From Flavobacterium hydatis (GTDB taxonomy: Bacteria; Bacteroidota; Bacteroidia; Flavobacteriales; Flavobacteriaceae): a stretch of DNA of 64,000 nucleotides. The notes beneath the pieces are model-generated. The model did no database searches. It was not told where the DNA came from and was given only the letters and a program-made list of their open reading frames with translations. A program made the position numbers and the translations under genes. Positions 26,506-35,017 of this stretch are shown in pieces. The stretch is taken from contig NZ_JPRM01000016.1 in NCBI RefSeq assembly GCF_000737695.1, positions 44,361 through 108,360 on the forward strand, given 5' to 3'. Each line of letters starts with the position of its first letter. Within the stretch, counting starts at the first letter, position 1.

Positions 26506-26538
26506 TATAGGTGTTTTTGAAATTTAAAAGATATAAAA

Positions 26539-26570
26539 AAAGTCCAAAAAATGACTAGATTTTGGACTTT
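26539..26570 (-). terminator. Terminator of the DUF3276 gene
   Basis: Arms AAAGTCCAAAA (26539-26549) and TTTTGGACTTT (26560-26570), with A-run 26534-26541 on the minus-strand exit side. Confidence 0.8.
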
Positions 26571-26592
26571 CTACTTCTTAACAGTGATTTGA

Positions 26593-26967
26593 TTAAATAT
26601 CATCAAAATCAATATCTGTAAAACTCGACCTGTGAGATACAACTTCTTCTTTATCTGAACTGTATTCTTTCTTGAAATCTTTCTGATGTCTTTCAGAGAT
26701 TACTTCTTCTCCTTTATGATTTAAAACATATGAAGTCATTTCTCCCAGAATTTCTGCGAAAGCGCTAAAATCTTCTTTATACAAGTAAATCTTATGTTTC
26801 TTAAAATGGAAAGAACCGTCTTCTTCTGTGAATTTTTTGCTTTCGGTAATCGTGATATAGTAATCGTCTGCTTTTGTAGCTCTTACATCAAAGAAATAGG
26901 TTCTTCTTCCTGCTCGTAGTACTTTAGAAAAAATCTCTTCTTTTTCTAACATGTCATTTTCTCTCAT
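26593..26967 (-). CDS. DUF3276 (PUR-alpha-like nucleic-acid-binding) protein
   Basis: 124 residues from the ATG at 26967. The frame extends five codons to a TTG, but MRENDMLEKEEIFSKVL is the natural start. One PUR repeat: RAGRRTYFFDVRATKADDYYITITESKKF, then the HKIYLYKEDFSAFAEILGEM helix. PUR domains bind single-stranded DNA or RNA, and in Bacteroidota this protein is small and conserved, with an acidic tail (FTDIDFDDI). It is likely a cytoplasmic nucleic-acid-binding protein of unknown target. It ends in its own terminator. Confidence 0.88.
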   Translation of the reverse strand: MRENDMLEKEEIFSKVLRAGRRTYFFDVRATKADDYYITITESKKFTEEDGSFHFKKHKIYLYKEDFSAFAEILGEMTSYVLNHKGEEVISERHQKDFKKEYSSDKEEVVSHRSSFTDIDFDDI

Positions 26968-27036
26968 AATCCGTTCTATCAATTTTTTTATTTAATAGCA
27001 ATCAAAAATCTTAAAAAAATATCTATTATACAACAA

Positions 27037-28815
27037 TTAAAGTAATTCTTTTTCGGAAAGTTGTTTTAAATATAATGCCGAATAATAGCCTTCTTGATTT
27101 ATCAATTGATTATGAGAACCTTGTTGGATGATTTTTCCTTCTTCTAATATGATAATTCTATCTGCGTTTTTGGCAGACGATACACGATGACTCACAATAA
27201 TGGTTGTTTTGTCTTTACAAATTTGAAACAAGTTATTTAAAATTGTTTCTTCAGTCTCAGTATCCACGGCAGATAAGCAATCATCAAAAAGTAAAATAGC
27301 TGGATTCTTAATAATAGCTCTGGCGATAGAAACACGTTGTTTTTGTCCGCCTGAAAGAGTGATTCCTCTTTCTCCTAGTATTGTATCGTATTGTTTATTA
27401 AAACCAATAATGTTATCATGAACAACGGCATTTTTTGCAGCCTCAATAACTTCTTCGTCGGTTGCATTTTGGTTACCAAACTTAATATTGTTTTTAATAC
27501 TATCAGAGAATAAAAATGCGTCTTGAGGTACTATGCCTATATTGTTGCGTAAATCATTAAGATTTAATTTGCTTATTTCATTACCGTCAATCGTAATTTG
27601 CCCTTGAGGAACATCGTATAGACGTGAAATTAAAGATAATATTGTTGATTTTCCTGAACCAGTCTTGCCTAAAATAGCTAAAGTTTCTCCTTTTTTTACA
27701 GTAAATGATACATTTTTTAAGGCAGTTATATTAGTGTCTTCGTAAGTATACGTTACGTTTTCAAAAGCAATTGTACCATCGATAGGCGAATGATTTGGAT
27801 TATTGTTCTTGATTTCCGGTTCAATTTTTAAAAACTCATTTAATCTTTTTTGTGATGCTTCAGCTTCCTGTACCATTGATGAAACCCAACCAAGAGAAGC
27901 TACAGGCCAAGTAAGCATATTTACATATAAAATAAACTCGGCAATTGTTCCAAGGCTTTTTATACTTGCGTTAATGTACATTACACCACCAAAATAAATT
28001 ACAACAAGATTACTGATTCCGATTAAGGCAATCATTAATGGACCAAATAACGATTGTACTTTGGCAAGATTCAGACTTTTGCTTTTGCTTTCATTTGCTA
28101 AATCAATCATATTGTTTTGGTGCTGATTTTCTAATGAATAGGCTTTAATTACTCGAATACCTGAGAAAATTTCTTGAGTAAAGCTTGAAACTTTCGATAG
28201 GTATTGCTGAAAAACAGTGCTTCGTTTATTGATTTCTGTGCTTAATTTAAAAATACAATACGATAATATAGGAAGCGGTAAAATGGTATATAAAGTTAAA
28301 AGCGGCGAAACATTGTACATATATATGATCACGATTGCAAATCGAATAAAAGTATTAATCGTGTACATTACCGCTGGACCTACATACATACGAACTTTAG
28401 AAACGTCTTCGCTAATACGATTCATTAAATCGCCAGTTCGGTTTTGTTTGTAAAAATTCTGAGATAGTTTTTCATATTGCTGAAAAACCTCATTTTTCAG
28501 GTCAAATTCGATATGGCGAGACATAACAATTAAGGTTTGTCTCATTAAAAAAGTAAGGAAACCAGCAACAATAGTTGTAGCTATAATTAGTAAAACGTTG
28601 TGTATGAGTTCTTCTCTGTAAAAAGACAATACAGCTTCAGAAGCTTTCTCCGCTTTTGGGAGTTTGTCAAACTTCTCAATTGCACTTAATGACTTGCTAA
28701 TCAGTTTAGGAGTAAATAAAGAGAATATTTGTGCGATTATTGTGATAAAAATTCCTAAGGAAAAACTGTATTTATATTTAATAAAATATTTGTTTAAATA
28801 ACGTAATTCTTTCAT
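27037..28815 (-). CDS. ABC exporter (fused permease-ATPase, ABCB/MsbA-like)
   Basis: 592 residues. The transmembrane domain is residues 1-320 (about six helices), followed by the nucleotide-binding domain: Walker A GKTGSGKST (383-391), Q-loop IVPQDAFLF, signature LSGGQ (487-491), Walker B ILLFD (507-511), and the H-loop His in VSHRVSSAKNA. The residue after Walker B, usually the catalytic Glu, is Asp512 (FDDCLSAVD). This resembles the degenerate site found in one half of heterodimeric exporters. No second half-transporter is adjacent, so it may pair with a subunit encoded elsewhere or function as a slow homodimer. It exports lipid, drug or peptide; the substrate is unknown. Confidence 0.9.
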   Translation of the reverse strand: MKELRYLNKYFIKYKYSFSLGIFITIIAQIFSLFTPKLISKSLSAIEKFDKLPKAEKASEAVLSFYREELIHNVLLIIATTIVAGFLTFLMRQTLIVMSRHIEFDLKNEVFQQYEKLSQNFYKQNRTGDLMNRISEDVSKVRMYVGPAVMYTINTFIRFAIVIIYMYNVSPLLTLYTILPLPILSYCIFKLSTEINKRSTVFQQYLSKVSSFTQEIFSGIRVIKAYSLENQHQNNMIDLANESKSKSLNLAKVQSLFGPLMIALIGISNLVVIYFGGVMYINASIKSLGTIAEFILYVNMLTWPVASLGWVSSMVQEAEASQKRLNEFLKIEPEIKNNNPNHSPIDGTIAFENVTYTYEDTNITALKNVSFTVKKGETLAILGKTGSGKSTILSLISRLYDVPQGQITIDGNEISKLNLNDLRNNIGIVPQDAFLFSDSIKNNIKFGNQNATDEEVIEAAKNAVVHDNIIGFNKQYDTILGERGITLSGGQKQRVSIARAIIKNPAILLFDDCLSAVDTETEETILNNLFQICKDKTTIIVSHRVSSAKNADRIIILEEGKIIQQGSHNQLINQEGYYSALYLKQLSEKELL

Positions 28816-28960
28816 TTTTTTAAGATATTCTATGTTGAATTAAAATTGTTTTGCTAATAAGCTTCAATTTAGAGCAATTCACAGGATTTTTGTTAGAAAA
28901 TATTTAATTACTGGATTGTTATTTTTTAATTAAAAAAATGCTGTATGTATATTTTTTGTA

Positions 28961-28968
28961 TAAATTTG
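28961..28968 (+). promoter_or_regulatory. Putative -7 box (TAAATTTG) for leucine dehydrogenase
   Basis: TAAATTTG, 50-57 bases upstream of the ATG at 29018. Confidence 0.35.
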
Positions 28969-29017
28969 AAATGTCTTTTTGACAAATTCGTAATTTTAAC
29001 TAATAAAAATTATTGCT

Positions 29018-30124
29018 ATGAATGCAGCTTTCGCAACTGGAAAGGAACTTCAAAAAATGGATCCCGTTTTTGGTCAACTATCATTTGATGATCACGAACA
29101 AATTGTATTTTGCAACGACAAAGATACAGGTTTAAAAGCAATTATTGGTATTCATAATTCAGTTATGGGACCTGCTTTGGGAGGAACAAGAATGTTTAAT
29201 TATGCTAACGAATGGGAAGCATTAAATGATGTTTTACGTCTTTCTAGAGGGATGACTTATAAAGCAGCAATTACAGGATTAAACATTGGTGGAGGTAAAG
29301 CCGTTATTATGGGCGATGCTAAAACTCAGAAAACACCTGAATTGATGCGTAAGTTTGGAGAATTTGTGCATTCTTTAAGCGGAAGATATATTACAGCCGA
29401 AGATGTTGGTATGGAAACCAGAGACATGGACATTGTAAGAGATGTTACTCCTTATGTAACTGGAATTTCTGAAGAAAGAGGTGGTTCAGGTAACCCTTCT
29501 CCAGTTACAGCTTACGGTGTGTTTTTAGGAATGAAAGCTGCTGTGAAACAACAATTTGGTTCAGATAGTGTAGCTGGTAAGAAAGTATTGGTACAAGGAA
29601 TTGGACACGTAGGAGAAACTCTAGTTGATTATTTAACTAAAGAAGGAGCTATCGTAACTATTACAGATATCAACGAAGAAAAATTGTATGAAGTAGCTGC
29701 TAAATACGGTGCTACTATTTTTGCAGGAGATGATATATATAGTGCAGATGTTGATGTTTATGCACCATGTGCAATGGGAGCAACATTAAATGATGATACT
29801 GTAAAAAAAATAAAAGCTAAAGTTATTGCTGGTGCAGCTAATAACCAATTGGCAAACGAGAATGTTCACGGTTTAATATTACAAGAAAGAGGAATACTTT
29901 ATGCTCCGGATTTCTTAATTAATGCTGGTGGAATTATCAATGTTTATGCAGAATTAGAGCATTATGATAAAGCTGAAATCATGCGTAAAACAGAAAATAT
30001 TTACAATACAACGCTTGAAATTTTTGATTATGCTATTAAAAATAACATAACTACACATCAGGCAGCGCTAACAATTGCTCAAAATCGTATCGATTTAAGA
30101 AAAATCGAGAACAGCAAAAAGTAA
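29018..30124 (+). CDS. Leucine dehydrogenase (Glu/Leu/Phe/Val dehydrogenase family)
   Basis: 368 residues. It oxidatively deaminates branched-chain amino acids with NAD. The catalytic region holds GPALGGTR (51-58), MTYKAAITGLNIGGGKAVI with the catalytic Lys82 and the substrate-binding Lys94, and AEDVGM (substrate pocket). The Rossmann half has VLVQGIGHVGE, the dinucleotide-binding glycine-rich turn. The C-terminal helix is basic. The length and sequence fit leucine dehydrogenase rather than glutamate dehydrogenase. Its terminator is built from a dispersed repeat. Confidence 0.9.
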   Translation: MNAAFATGKELQKMDPVFGQLSFDDHEQIVFCNDKDTGLKAIIGIHNSVMGPALGGTRMFNYANEWEALNDVLRLSRGMTYKAAITGLNIGGGKAVIMGDAKTQKTPELMRKFGEFVHSLSGRYITAEDVGMETRDMDIVRDVTPYVTGISEERGGSGNPSPVTAYGVFLGMKAAVKQQFGSDSVAGKKVLVQGIGHVGETLVDYLTKEGAIVTITDINEEKLYEVAAKYGATIFAGDDIYSADVDVYAPCAMGATLNDDTVKKIKAKVIAGAANNQLANENVHGLILQERGILYAPDFLINAGGIINVYAELEHYDKAEIMRKTENIYNTTLEIFDYAIKNNITTHQAALTIAQNRIDLRKIENSKK

Positions 30125-30139
30125 AAATTAGTTTAGTTT

Positions 30140-30204
30140 AAAGTCTCAGTTTTCAGTCCCAGTTCCTAAGTGTGAATTGAGACTGCGAACTGAGACTTTT
30201 TTTT
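30140..30204 (+). terminator. Terminator of leucine dehydrogenase formed from the CAGTCTCAGTT repeat family
   Basis: AAAGTCTCAGTT (30140-30151) plus CAGTC pair with GACTG (30181-30185) plus AACTGAGACTTT (30188-30199), followed by a T-run to 30204. Confidence 0.8.
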
Positions 30205-30309
30205 GTACTAAAAACTGAAGCTCTTTTTTATTGTTATAAAGCATAATTGTGACTGAAAACAATTCTTAAATAAAATAAATATAAATTTCATTATAAAGTA
30301 TGAAATTCT

Positions 30310-30317
30310 TATTTTTG
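30310..30317 (+). promoter_or_regulatory. Putative -7 box (TATTTTTG) for nusB-yajC
   Basis: TATTTTTG, 29-36 bases upstream of the nusB GTG start. Confidence 0.4.
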
Positions 30318-30345
30318 CAAACTAATTTTTAAATGTTCTTACAAG

Positions 30346-31290
30346 GTGGTAAATAGAAGACACATACGCGTTAAAGTAATGCAGTCCATTTATGCGATGC
30401 ATCAAAACGGTTCTGATAATCTTGAAAAAGAAGAGAAATTTCTTTTTTATAGTATTGATAATATTCAGGATTTATATCTTGTGATGCTTTCTTCGTTAAT
30501 CGAAATTTGTAAAAAAGAAACGATTTTTTTACACTTATCAAGCAAAAAACATCTTGCAACTCCTCAAGAGCGTAATCCTAATGAAAAATTCATTAAAAAT
30601 GCAATTTTTCAAATCCTAGCCGAAAATAATTCTCTTAGTATCGCAATGGAGAATCGTAAAATTGATAATTGGACATTAAATGACGATTATATTTTACTGC
30701 TTCTTAATGATATAAAGGCGAGTAAGCAGTATGCTAAATACATGAGTAATGCAGTAAATACGTTTGAAGAAGACAAACAGTTTATTGTTGATTTATTTAC
30801 TGAGGTAATCGTTCCTAATGAAAAATTATACGAGTATCTAGAAGATGATAAACTTACTTGGGTAGATGATATTCCTGTAGTAAATACACATATTATCAAA
30901 CAATTAAAAGCGATTACGGCTGGAGAAGATGATAACTTTAGAGTTCCAAAATTGTATAAAGACAATGAGGATAGAGATTTTGTAAAAGACTTGTTTAGAA
31001 AAACAGTTTTAAACGAAACTGAATTTGCTAAAGAATATGTAGATAAAACTCCAAACTGGGATAGTGATCGTATTGCTGAAATTGATACAATTATCTTGAA
31101 AATGGCAATTTGTGAATTCTTAAAATTCCCTTCAATTCCAGTAAAGGTAACTCTTAACGAATATTTAGAAATTGCAAAAGAGTATTCTACACCAAAAAGT
31201 AGTATTTTTATCAACGGGATTTTAGATAATCTTGTAAAAGAACTAGAGACTAGCAAAAAGTTAATTAAAGCTGGTCGTGGTTTAATGTAA
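30346..31290 (+). CDS. nusB: Transcription antitermination factor NusB (long form)
   Basis: 314 residues from a GTG start; a nearby ATG at 30332 is out of frame and closes at once. NusB in E. coli is about 139 residues; the Bacteroidota form is about double. The N-terminus NRRHIRVKVMQSIYAMHQ is the RNA-binding Arg-rich start. The conserved C-terminal core, with RIAEIDTIILKMAICEFL, PVKVTLNEYLEIAKEYSTPKS and FINGILDNL, lies at about 240-295. The middle 150 residues are an insertion of mostly helical sequence. NusB binds boxA RNA with NusE (S10) to keep rRNA transcription processive. It is 31 bases ahead of yajC, so likely an operon. Confidence 0.92.
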   Translation: MVNRRHIRVKVMQSIYAMHQNGSDNLEKEEKFLFYSIDNIQDLYLVMLSSLIEICKKETIFLHLSSKKHLATPQERNPNEKFIKNAIFQILAENNSLSIAMENRKIDNWTLNDDYILLLLNDIKASKQYAKYMSNAVNTFEEDKQFIVDLFTEVIVPNEKLYEYLEDDKLTWVDDIPVVNTHIIKQLKAITAGEDDNFRVPKLYKDNEDRDFVKDLFRKTVLNETEFAKEYVDKTPNWDSDRIAEIDTIILKMAICEFLKFPSIPVKVTLNEYLEIAKEYSTPKSSIFINGILDNLVKELETSKKLIKAGRGLM

Positions 31291-31321
31291 TAATCAATTA
31301 AATAAAAACAGAATTTAAATT

Positions 31322-31594
31322 ATGGAACAATTAACTCAATTTGCACCGTTTCTATTAATGTTTGTGGTAATCTATTTCTTTATGATTAGACCACAACAAA
31401 AACGTGCAAAAAATGAAAAAGAATTCGAAAGTAGCCTAAAAGTAGGTGATAAGATTATAACAAAAAGTGGTCTTCATGGTAAAGTTTCAGAGCTTGCAGA
31501 AACAACTGTAGTGATCGAAACAATGTCAGGAAAATTAAAGATGGAGCGTTCAGCAATTTCTATGGAAATGAGTGCGTCTTTAGCTAAGAAATAG
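31322..31594 (+). CDS. yajC: Sec translocon accessory subunit YajC
   Basis: 90 residues: one transmembrane helix (about 8-23, FLLMFVVIYFFMIRPQQ), the RPQQKR motif just after it, then a small cytoplasmic domain with VGDKIITKSGLHGKV and VVIETMSGKLKMERSAI. It forms part of SecDF-YajC. It is 31 bases after nusB and followed by a strong terminator. Confidence 0.95.
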   Translation: MEQLTQFAPFLLMFVVIYFFMIRPQQKRAKNEKEFESSLKVGDKIITKSGLHGKVSELAETTVVIETMSGKLKMERSAISMEMSASLAKK

Positions 31595-31613
31595 TCAGCT
31601 TTAAATAAATAGT

Positions 31614-31653
31614 AAAGTCCCAATCCGAAATTTCGGATTGGGACTTTTTTTTG
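31614..31653 (+). terminator. Terminator of nusB-yajC
   Basis: Arms AAAGTCCCAATCCGAAA and TTTCGGATTGGGACTTT (31614-31647) are perfect complements with no spacer, so the real loop is the central few bases. A T-run follows to about 31653. Confidence 0.9.
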
Positions 31654-32306
31654 CTCAAAATAATTCTCTTCTTTTTTGTAACTCCCGTTCTGGAGAGTTG
31701 TTTTCTTTTAAATTTTTTTCAGACAAAGTATTTGTCGGTTAAAAGATTTCTAAAGTTTTTAAACAATGCTTTGTTGTGTTTAACTCTTTTTTTTAGTCAT
31801 TTTTTTATAGTTGCGTTAGTTTGTTTTAGGTATTGTGTTTTGTAGGAATTTAATTTAGAAGTTTTTGAGACTGTGTTTAAGTGGTGAATTTCGGGTTTAT
31901 TTATATTTTTATTTTTTAACCCTATTTTTTTATGGGTATATTGTTTTAAAAGTTATTATTTTTAAAAATAACCCCTAATTAATTTTTAAATTATTTTGTG
32001 TTTTGTTGTTTTTGTGTTGGAATTGTGTTTTTGTTGATTGTTGTATCTTTTAAAAATACACCAGTAAAATGTTAAATAATAATAATTGAGTAGTGTAATT
32101 TCTGTAATCTGTAATTCTTTCCAAAACGAGTCAAAAAAATAATTTTTATGTGATTAACTAATATAAAAGTTAATAAATTCGCCTCAGAAACATGTTTTAA
32201 AATACTGCAGTTCTTTGATATCATATAGAATATAAATGGCATTTATAAAAAATAACCAAACCAATTATTAACTATAACCAGATTATAAATTAAAACCATC
32301 TAAAAC
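31654..32306 (+). other. Long T-rich spacer upstream of the porin
   Basis: About 650 bases with no supported gene, very T-rich on the plus strand to about 32040. A near-perfect palindrome, GTTATTATTTTTAAAAATAAC, sits at 31952-31972, followed by ACCCCTAATTAA. It could hold a regulated promoter and a long leader for the porin at 32307. A 64-codon frame inside (31651-31845) is rejected as spurious. Confidence 0.4.
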
Positions 32307-33392
32307 ATGAAAAAAGTAATACATATTTTAGCTTTGATGTTAACGAGTTCTTTTGCTTTTGCCCAAGAAGACAAAGAAACCACTGCTCCAGCAACTACGT
32401 TTGGAGGATCAGCGGATGTTTATTACAAATATGATTTTTCTAAACAACAAAACGGCTTAACTAGTTTTACAAATTCTCAGGACTCATTCGAACTAGGAAT
32501 GGCATCGCTTGAAGCTTCACATAAATTCGGAAAAGCTTCTGCTTTTGTAGATTTAGGATTTGGAACAAGAGCAACGGAGTTCTCTTATAATGAATATAAT
32601 AATAATGAATCCTCTTTCTTGATTAAACAATTATTTTTGAGATATGATTTAACGGATAGTTTTTCTATAACAGCAGGTAGTTTTGGTACTCATATAGGAT
32701 ATGAGTTATTAGATGCCATAGATAATAAAAATTACAGTATGTCTTACGCGTTTTCATACGGGCCATTCTTTAATACGGGAGTAAAAGCGCAATATTCAAA
32801 CGGAGAGTTTAGTGCTATGTTTGGTATTACAAACCCCACAGATTTTAAATCGGCGATGGAAGCAGGTTCTAGTCAAAAAACGTATATTGGACAAGTGGCA
32901 TATATAGCTGATACGGGTAGTGCTTATTTAAATTTTACATCAGGTAGTACAAATCCGACTCCCGGAACTACAGTTGTGCCAACGGGAGAAAATAAAACAC
33001 AATTTGATTTTGTGGGAACCAAGGCAATTAACGATGCGCTTTCTTTAAGTTTTAATGCAACTTATGCTAAAACGACAAATGATTTTGATAGTGACCTTAA
33101 TGGAGAATGGTTTTCGTTAGTAGGATATGCATATTATAAGTTCAAGGATAATCTTGGATTAGCTTATAGAATAGAATATTTTGATGCCAAAGATGCTGCC
33201 GTGAGTTTAGGAACGCTTGCGGGTTCTAGTGTTTTTGCAAATACGTTATCACTTAATTATAAAGTTGGAAATATGACGATAATTCCAGAGGTAAGATTAG
33301 ATAGTGCTTCCGAAGATGTTTTTCTTGACAGTAATTCTGCCCCAACTGGCAAGATGGTCTTCGCATTGGTAGCTGCTACTTATTCTTTTTAA
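32307..33392 (+). CDS. Outer-membrane porin (BBP2/OmpL-like beta-barrel)
   Basis: 361 residues with a clean signal peptide (1-20, SSFAFAQ). The rest alternates hydrophobic beta strands, ending in VFALVAATYSF, the C-terminal Phe barrel-assembly signal. The early GGSADVYYKYDFS and the later SITAGSFGTHIGYELLDA resemble the putative beta-barrel porin-2 family (BBP2). Such porins let small nutrients diffuse, and in flavobacteria some are tied to nitrogen assimilation; no amt or glnK gene is adjacent here. A long AT-rich leader precedes it, and back-to-back terminators follow. Confidence 0.85.
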   Translation: MKKVIHILALMLTSSFAFAQEDKETTAPATTFGGSADVYYKYDFSKQQNGLTSFTNSQDSFELGMASLEASHKFGKASAFVDLGFGTRATEFSYNEYNNNESSFLIKQLFLRYDLTDSFSITAGSFGTHIGYELLDAIDNKNYSMSYAFSYGPFFNTGVKAQYSNGEFSAMFGITNPTDFKSAMEAGSSQKTYIGQVAYIADTGSAYLNFTSGSTNPTPGTTVVPTGENKTQFDFVGTKAINDALSLSFNATYAKTTNDFDSDLNGEWFSLVGYAYYKFKDNLGLAYRIEYFDAKDAAVSLGTLAGSSVFANTLSLNYKVGNMTIIPEVRLDSASEDVFLDSNSAPTGKMVFALVAATYSF

Positions 33393-33423
33393 GATATTAA
33401 GATTGATATTTTTTTTTTTTTTT

Positions 33424-33461
33424 AAGCTGTCAAAACATAACTATGTTTTGGCAGCTTTTTT
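33424..33461 (+). terminator. Terminator of the porin gene
   Basis: Arms AAGCTGTCAAAACATA (33424-33439) and TATGTTTTGGCAGCTT (33442-33457), with one G-U pair and a T-run to 33461. Confidence 0.85.
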
Positions 33462-33486
33462 ATTTATAATTGTTTCTATAAAAAAG

Positions 33487-33518
33487 AAACACGTTTTAGA
33501 AGTTTCTAAAACGTGTTT
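33487..33518 (-). terminator. Terminator of the amidase gene
   Basis: Arms AAACACGTTTTAGAA (33487-33501) and TTCTAAAACGTGTTT (33504-33518). It lies 23 bases after the stop at 33541, back to back with the porin terminator. Confidence 0.8.
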
Positions 33519-33540
33519 TATATATTGAGTAATCTCTTTT

Positions 33541-34440
33541 TTATTGTTTTTTGTAGATAGAATAAATAGTATTTATTGTTTTTCGATCTAGTACACCATC
33601 AACTTCAGTTTGAATATAATGAAGTTTAAAAGCAGTAATTGCAGATGTAAGATTTTTTGTATTGTATCCTATAATGCGTAAAGCAGGTTCTATTTTAAAA
33701 TCAAACGGAGCTTCTTCTAAAAATTCATCTTGCCAAATTCCAAAACCTAGACCAGCAAGTGTTTTCCAAGGAAACAATTTACTAGGGTCTTGTTTTCTTC
33801 CAGGGGCAATATCAGCATGTCCTAAAATGTTTTGTGCTGGAACGTTGTATTCTTTTTTTAATCTCGTTAATAGAGCTATTAAGCTGCTTATTTGTGATTC
33901 AGAGAAAGGTTCAGTTCCGTTATTGTCTAATTCAATACCTAGCGAAGAAGAGTTAAGATCTGTATTTTTTCCCCAAGTCGAGTTACCTGCGTGCCACGCA
34001 CGTAAATAATCGTTTAGCATTTGTACTACCTTACCATCTCTAGATATAATATAATGAGCACTTACTTGTGTTTTTACTTTAGTAAAAGTATTTACCGTTT
34101 GTTGTAAAGAATCCTGTGCTGTATGGTGAATAATGATGAAGTTTGGTTTACGTAAATTAAAATTTACCGTACCAATCCATTCTGTGTTTATACCATTTTG
34201 CAAAGAAGTAGATCCGGTTATCGAAAGTGAATCTCTATAAATATGTAATTGCTTAGCATACGAAGTGTCTATACTTACAGCTACGGCAGGTGCTGGTATA
34301 GGCTGAGCTTCTTTGCTGGTAATTTTATCTTCAAGAGTCTTAAGCTGTTGGTCGTATACTTTTTCGCTAGACTTATAAGGATTTGTTGAGCAAGAAGTAA
34401 TTGCAATTGCTGTAATCAGACAGTAAAAATACTTTTTCAT
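33541..34440 (-). CDS. N-acetylmuramoyl-L-alanine amidase lipoprotein (AmpD/amidase_2 type)
   Basis: 299 residues. Lipobox TSC with Cys17. A coiled spacer (about 25-75) precedes an amidase_2 domain: FIIIHHTAQD (first zinc His), AHYIISRDGKVVQM, AWHAGNSTW (catalytic region), LGIELDNNG, and GHADIAPGRKQDPS, which carries the second zinc His and Asp. The C-terminal part (about 245-299, with VDGVLDRKTINTIYSIY) looks like a peptidoglycan-binding helical repeat. It cuts the amide bond between MurNAc and the stem peptide. Being a lipoprotein, it would face the periplasm. Confidence 0.92.
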   Translation of the reverse strand: MKKYFYCLITAIAITSCSTNPYKSSEKVYDQQLKTLEDKITSKEAQPIPAPAVAVSIDTSYAKQLHIYRDSLSITGSTSLQNGINTEWIGTVNFNLRKPNFIIIHHTAQDSLQQTVNTFTKVKTQVSAHYIISRDGKVVQMLNDYLRAWHAGNSTWGKNTDLNSSSLGIELDNNGTEPFSESQISSLIALLTRLKKEYNVPAQNILGHADIAPGRKQDPSKLFPWKTLAGLGFGIWQDEFLEEAPFDFKIEPALRIIGYNTKNLTSAITAFKLHYIQTEVDGVLDRKTINTIYSIYKKQ

Positions 34441-34474
34441 ATCTTGAAATTGTTTTTAGGTTTCGTGAAAACAA

Positions 34475-34972
34475 TTATTTTTTCTTTTTCTTAGATTTTT
34501 TAGAGCTAGTTTGATTTTTGCGTTGCTCCATAAAAACAGTGTATTTCTCCTTTTGATCTTTATTTAAAAAATCAGATACTCTCTTATTAGTAACTTCAGA
34601 AAGAGCTTGAATTTGTTTTATTTTATCATCTTGGCTGCTACTTTCGTTTTTCAAAAGTATGCCTTGTTCTTTTATACTTTCAATCAAAACATTCGATACT
34701 GCAATTTCTTGTAATGCATCAAGGTTAAGTTCAGGCTTTAATTCTTCCATTATTGTGGCAACAATTTCCTCAACAGGAGTCTCTTTGGGTTTGCTGGTGT
34801 TACCCATCTGTCCCATACCTTGGCTCATACTACCATTCATTCTGCCGCCGTAGCCACCACCACCATAACCATTACCGTAGCCGTTTCCATAACCATTTCC
34901 GTATTGAGCAGAAACAGGGTTTGCAAAAAATAACATAAAGGCAAATACTATTGCTGCTTGAATTGTTTTCAT
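34475..34972 (-). CDS. Exported Gly/Tyr/Asn-rich protein with Spy-like helical domain
   Basis: 165 residues. Signal peptide 1-22 (PVSAQ). Residues 23-50 are a tandem of GYGN-type units, then a Met/Gly-rich segment. Residues 63-150 are helical, ending RVSDFLNKDQKEKYTVFMEQRK, a pattern seen in periplasmic Spy/CpxP-like helical proteins of Bacteroidota. The tail is a Lys-rich SKKSKKKKK. The role is unknown, perhaps envelope stress or a matrix component. It is 34 bases ahead of the amidase on the same strand and likely co-transcribed with it. Confidence 0.75.
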   Translation of the reverse strand: MKTIQAAIVFAFMLFFANPVSAQYGNGYGNGYGNGYGGGGYGGRMNGSMSQGMGQMGNTSKPKETPVEEIVATIMEELKPELNLDALQEIAVSNVLIESIKEQGILLKNESSSQDDKIKQIQALSEVTNKRVSDFLNKDQKEKYTVFMEQRKNQTSSKKSKKKKK

Positions 34973-35017
34973 GTCTTATGTTTTAAAATCTAAATATTCA
35001 AAAAATGTAATGTAAAT

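Noticed and set aside
31651..31845. 64-codon frame in the T-rich spacer
   Set aside because: The product is Phe/Leu-rich because the DNA is T-rich; it starts within the yajC terminator and has no homology signal I can see.
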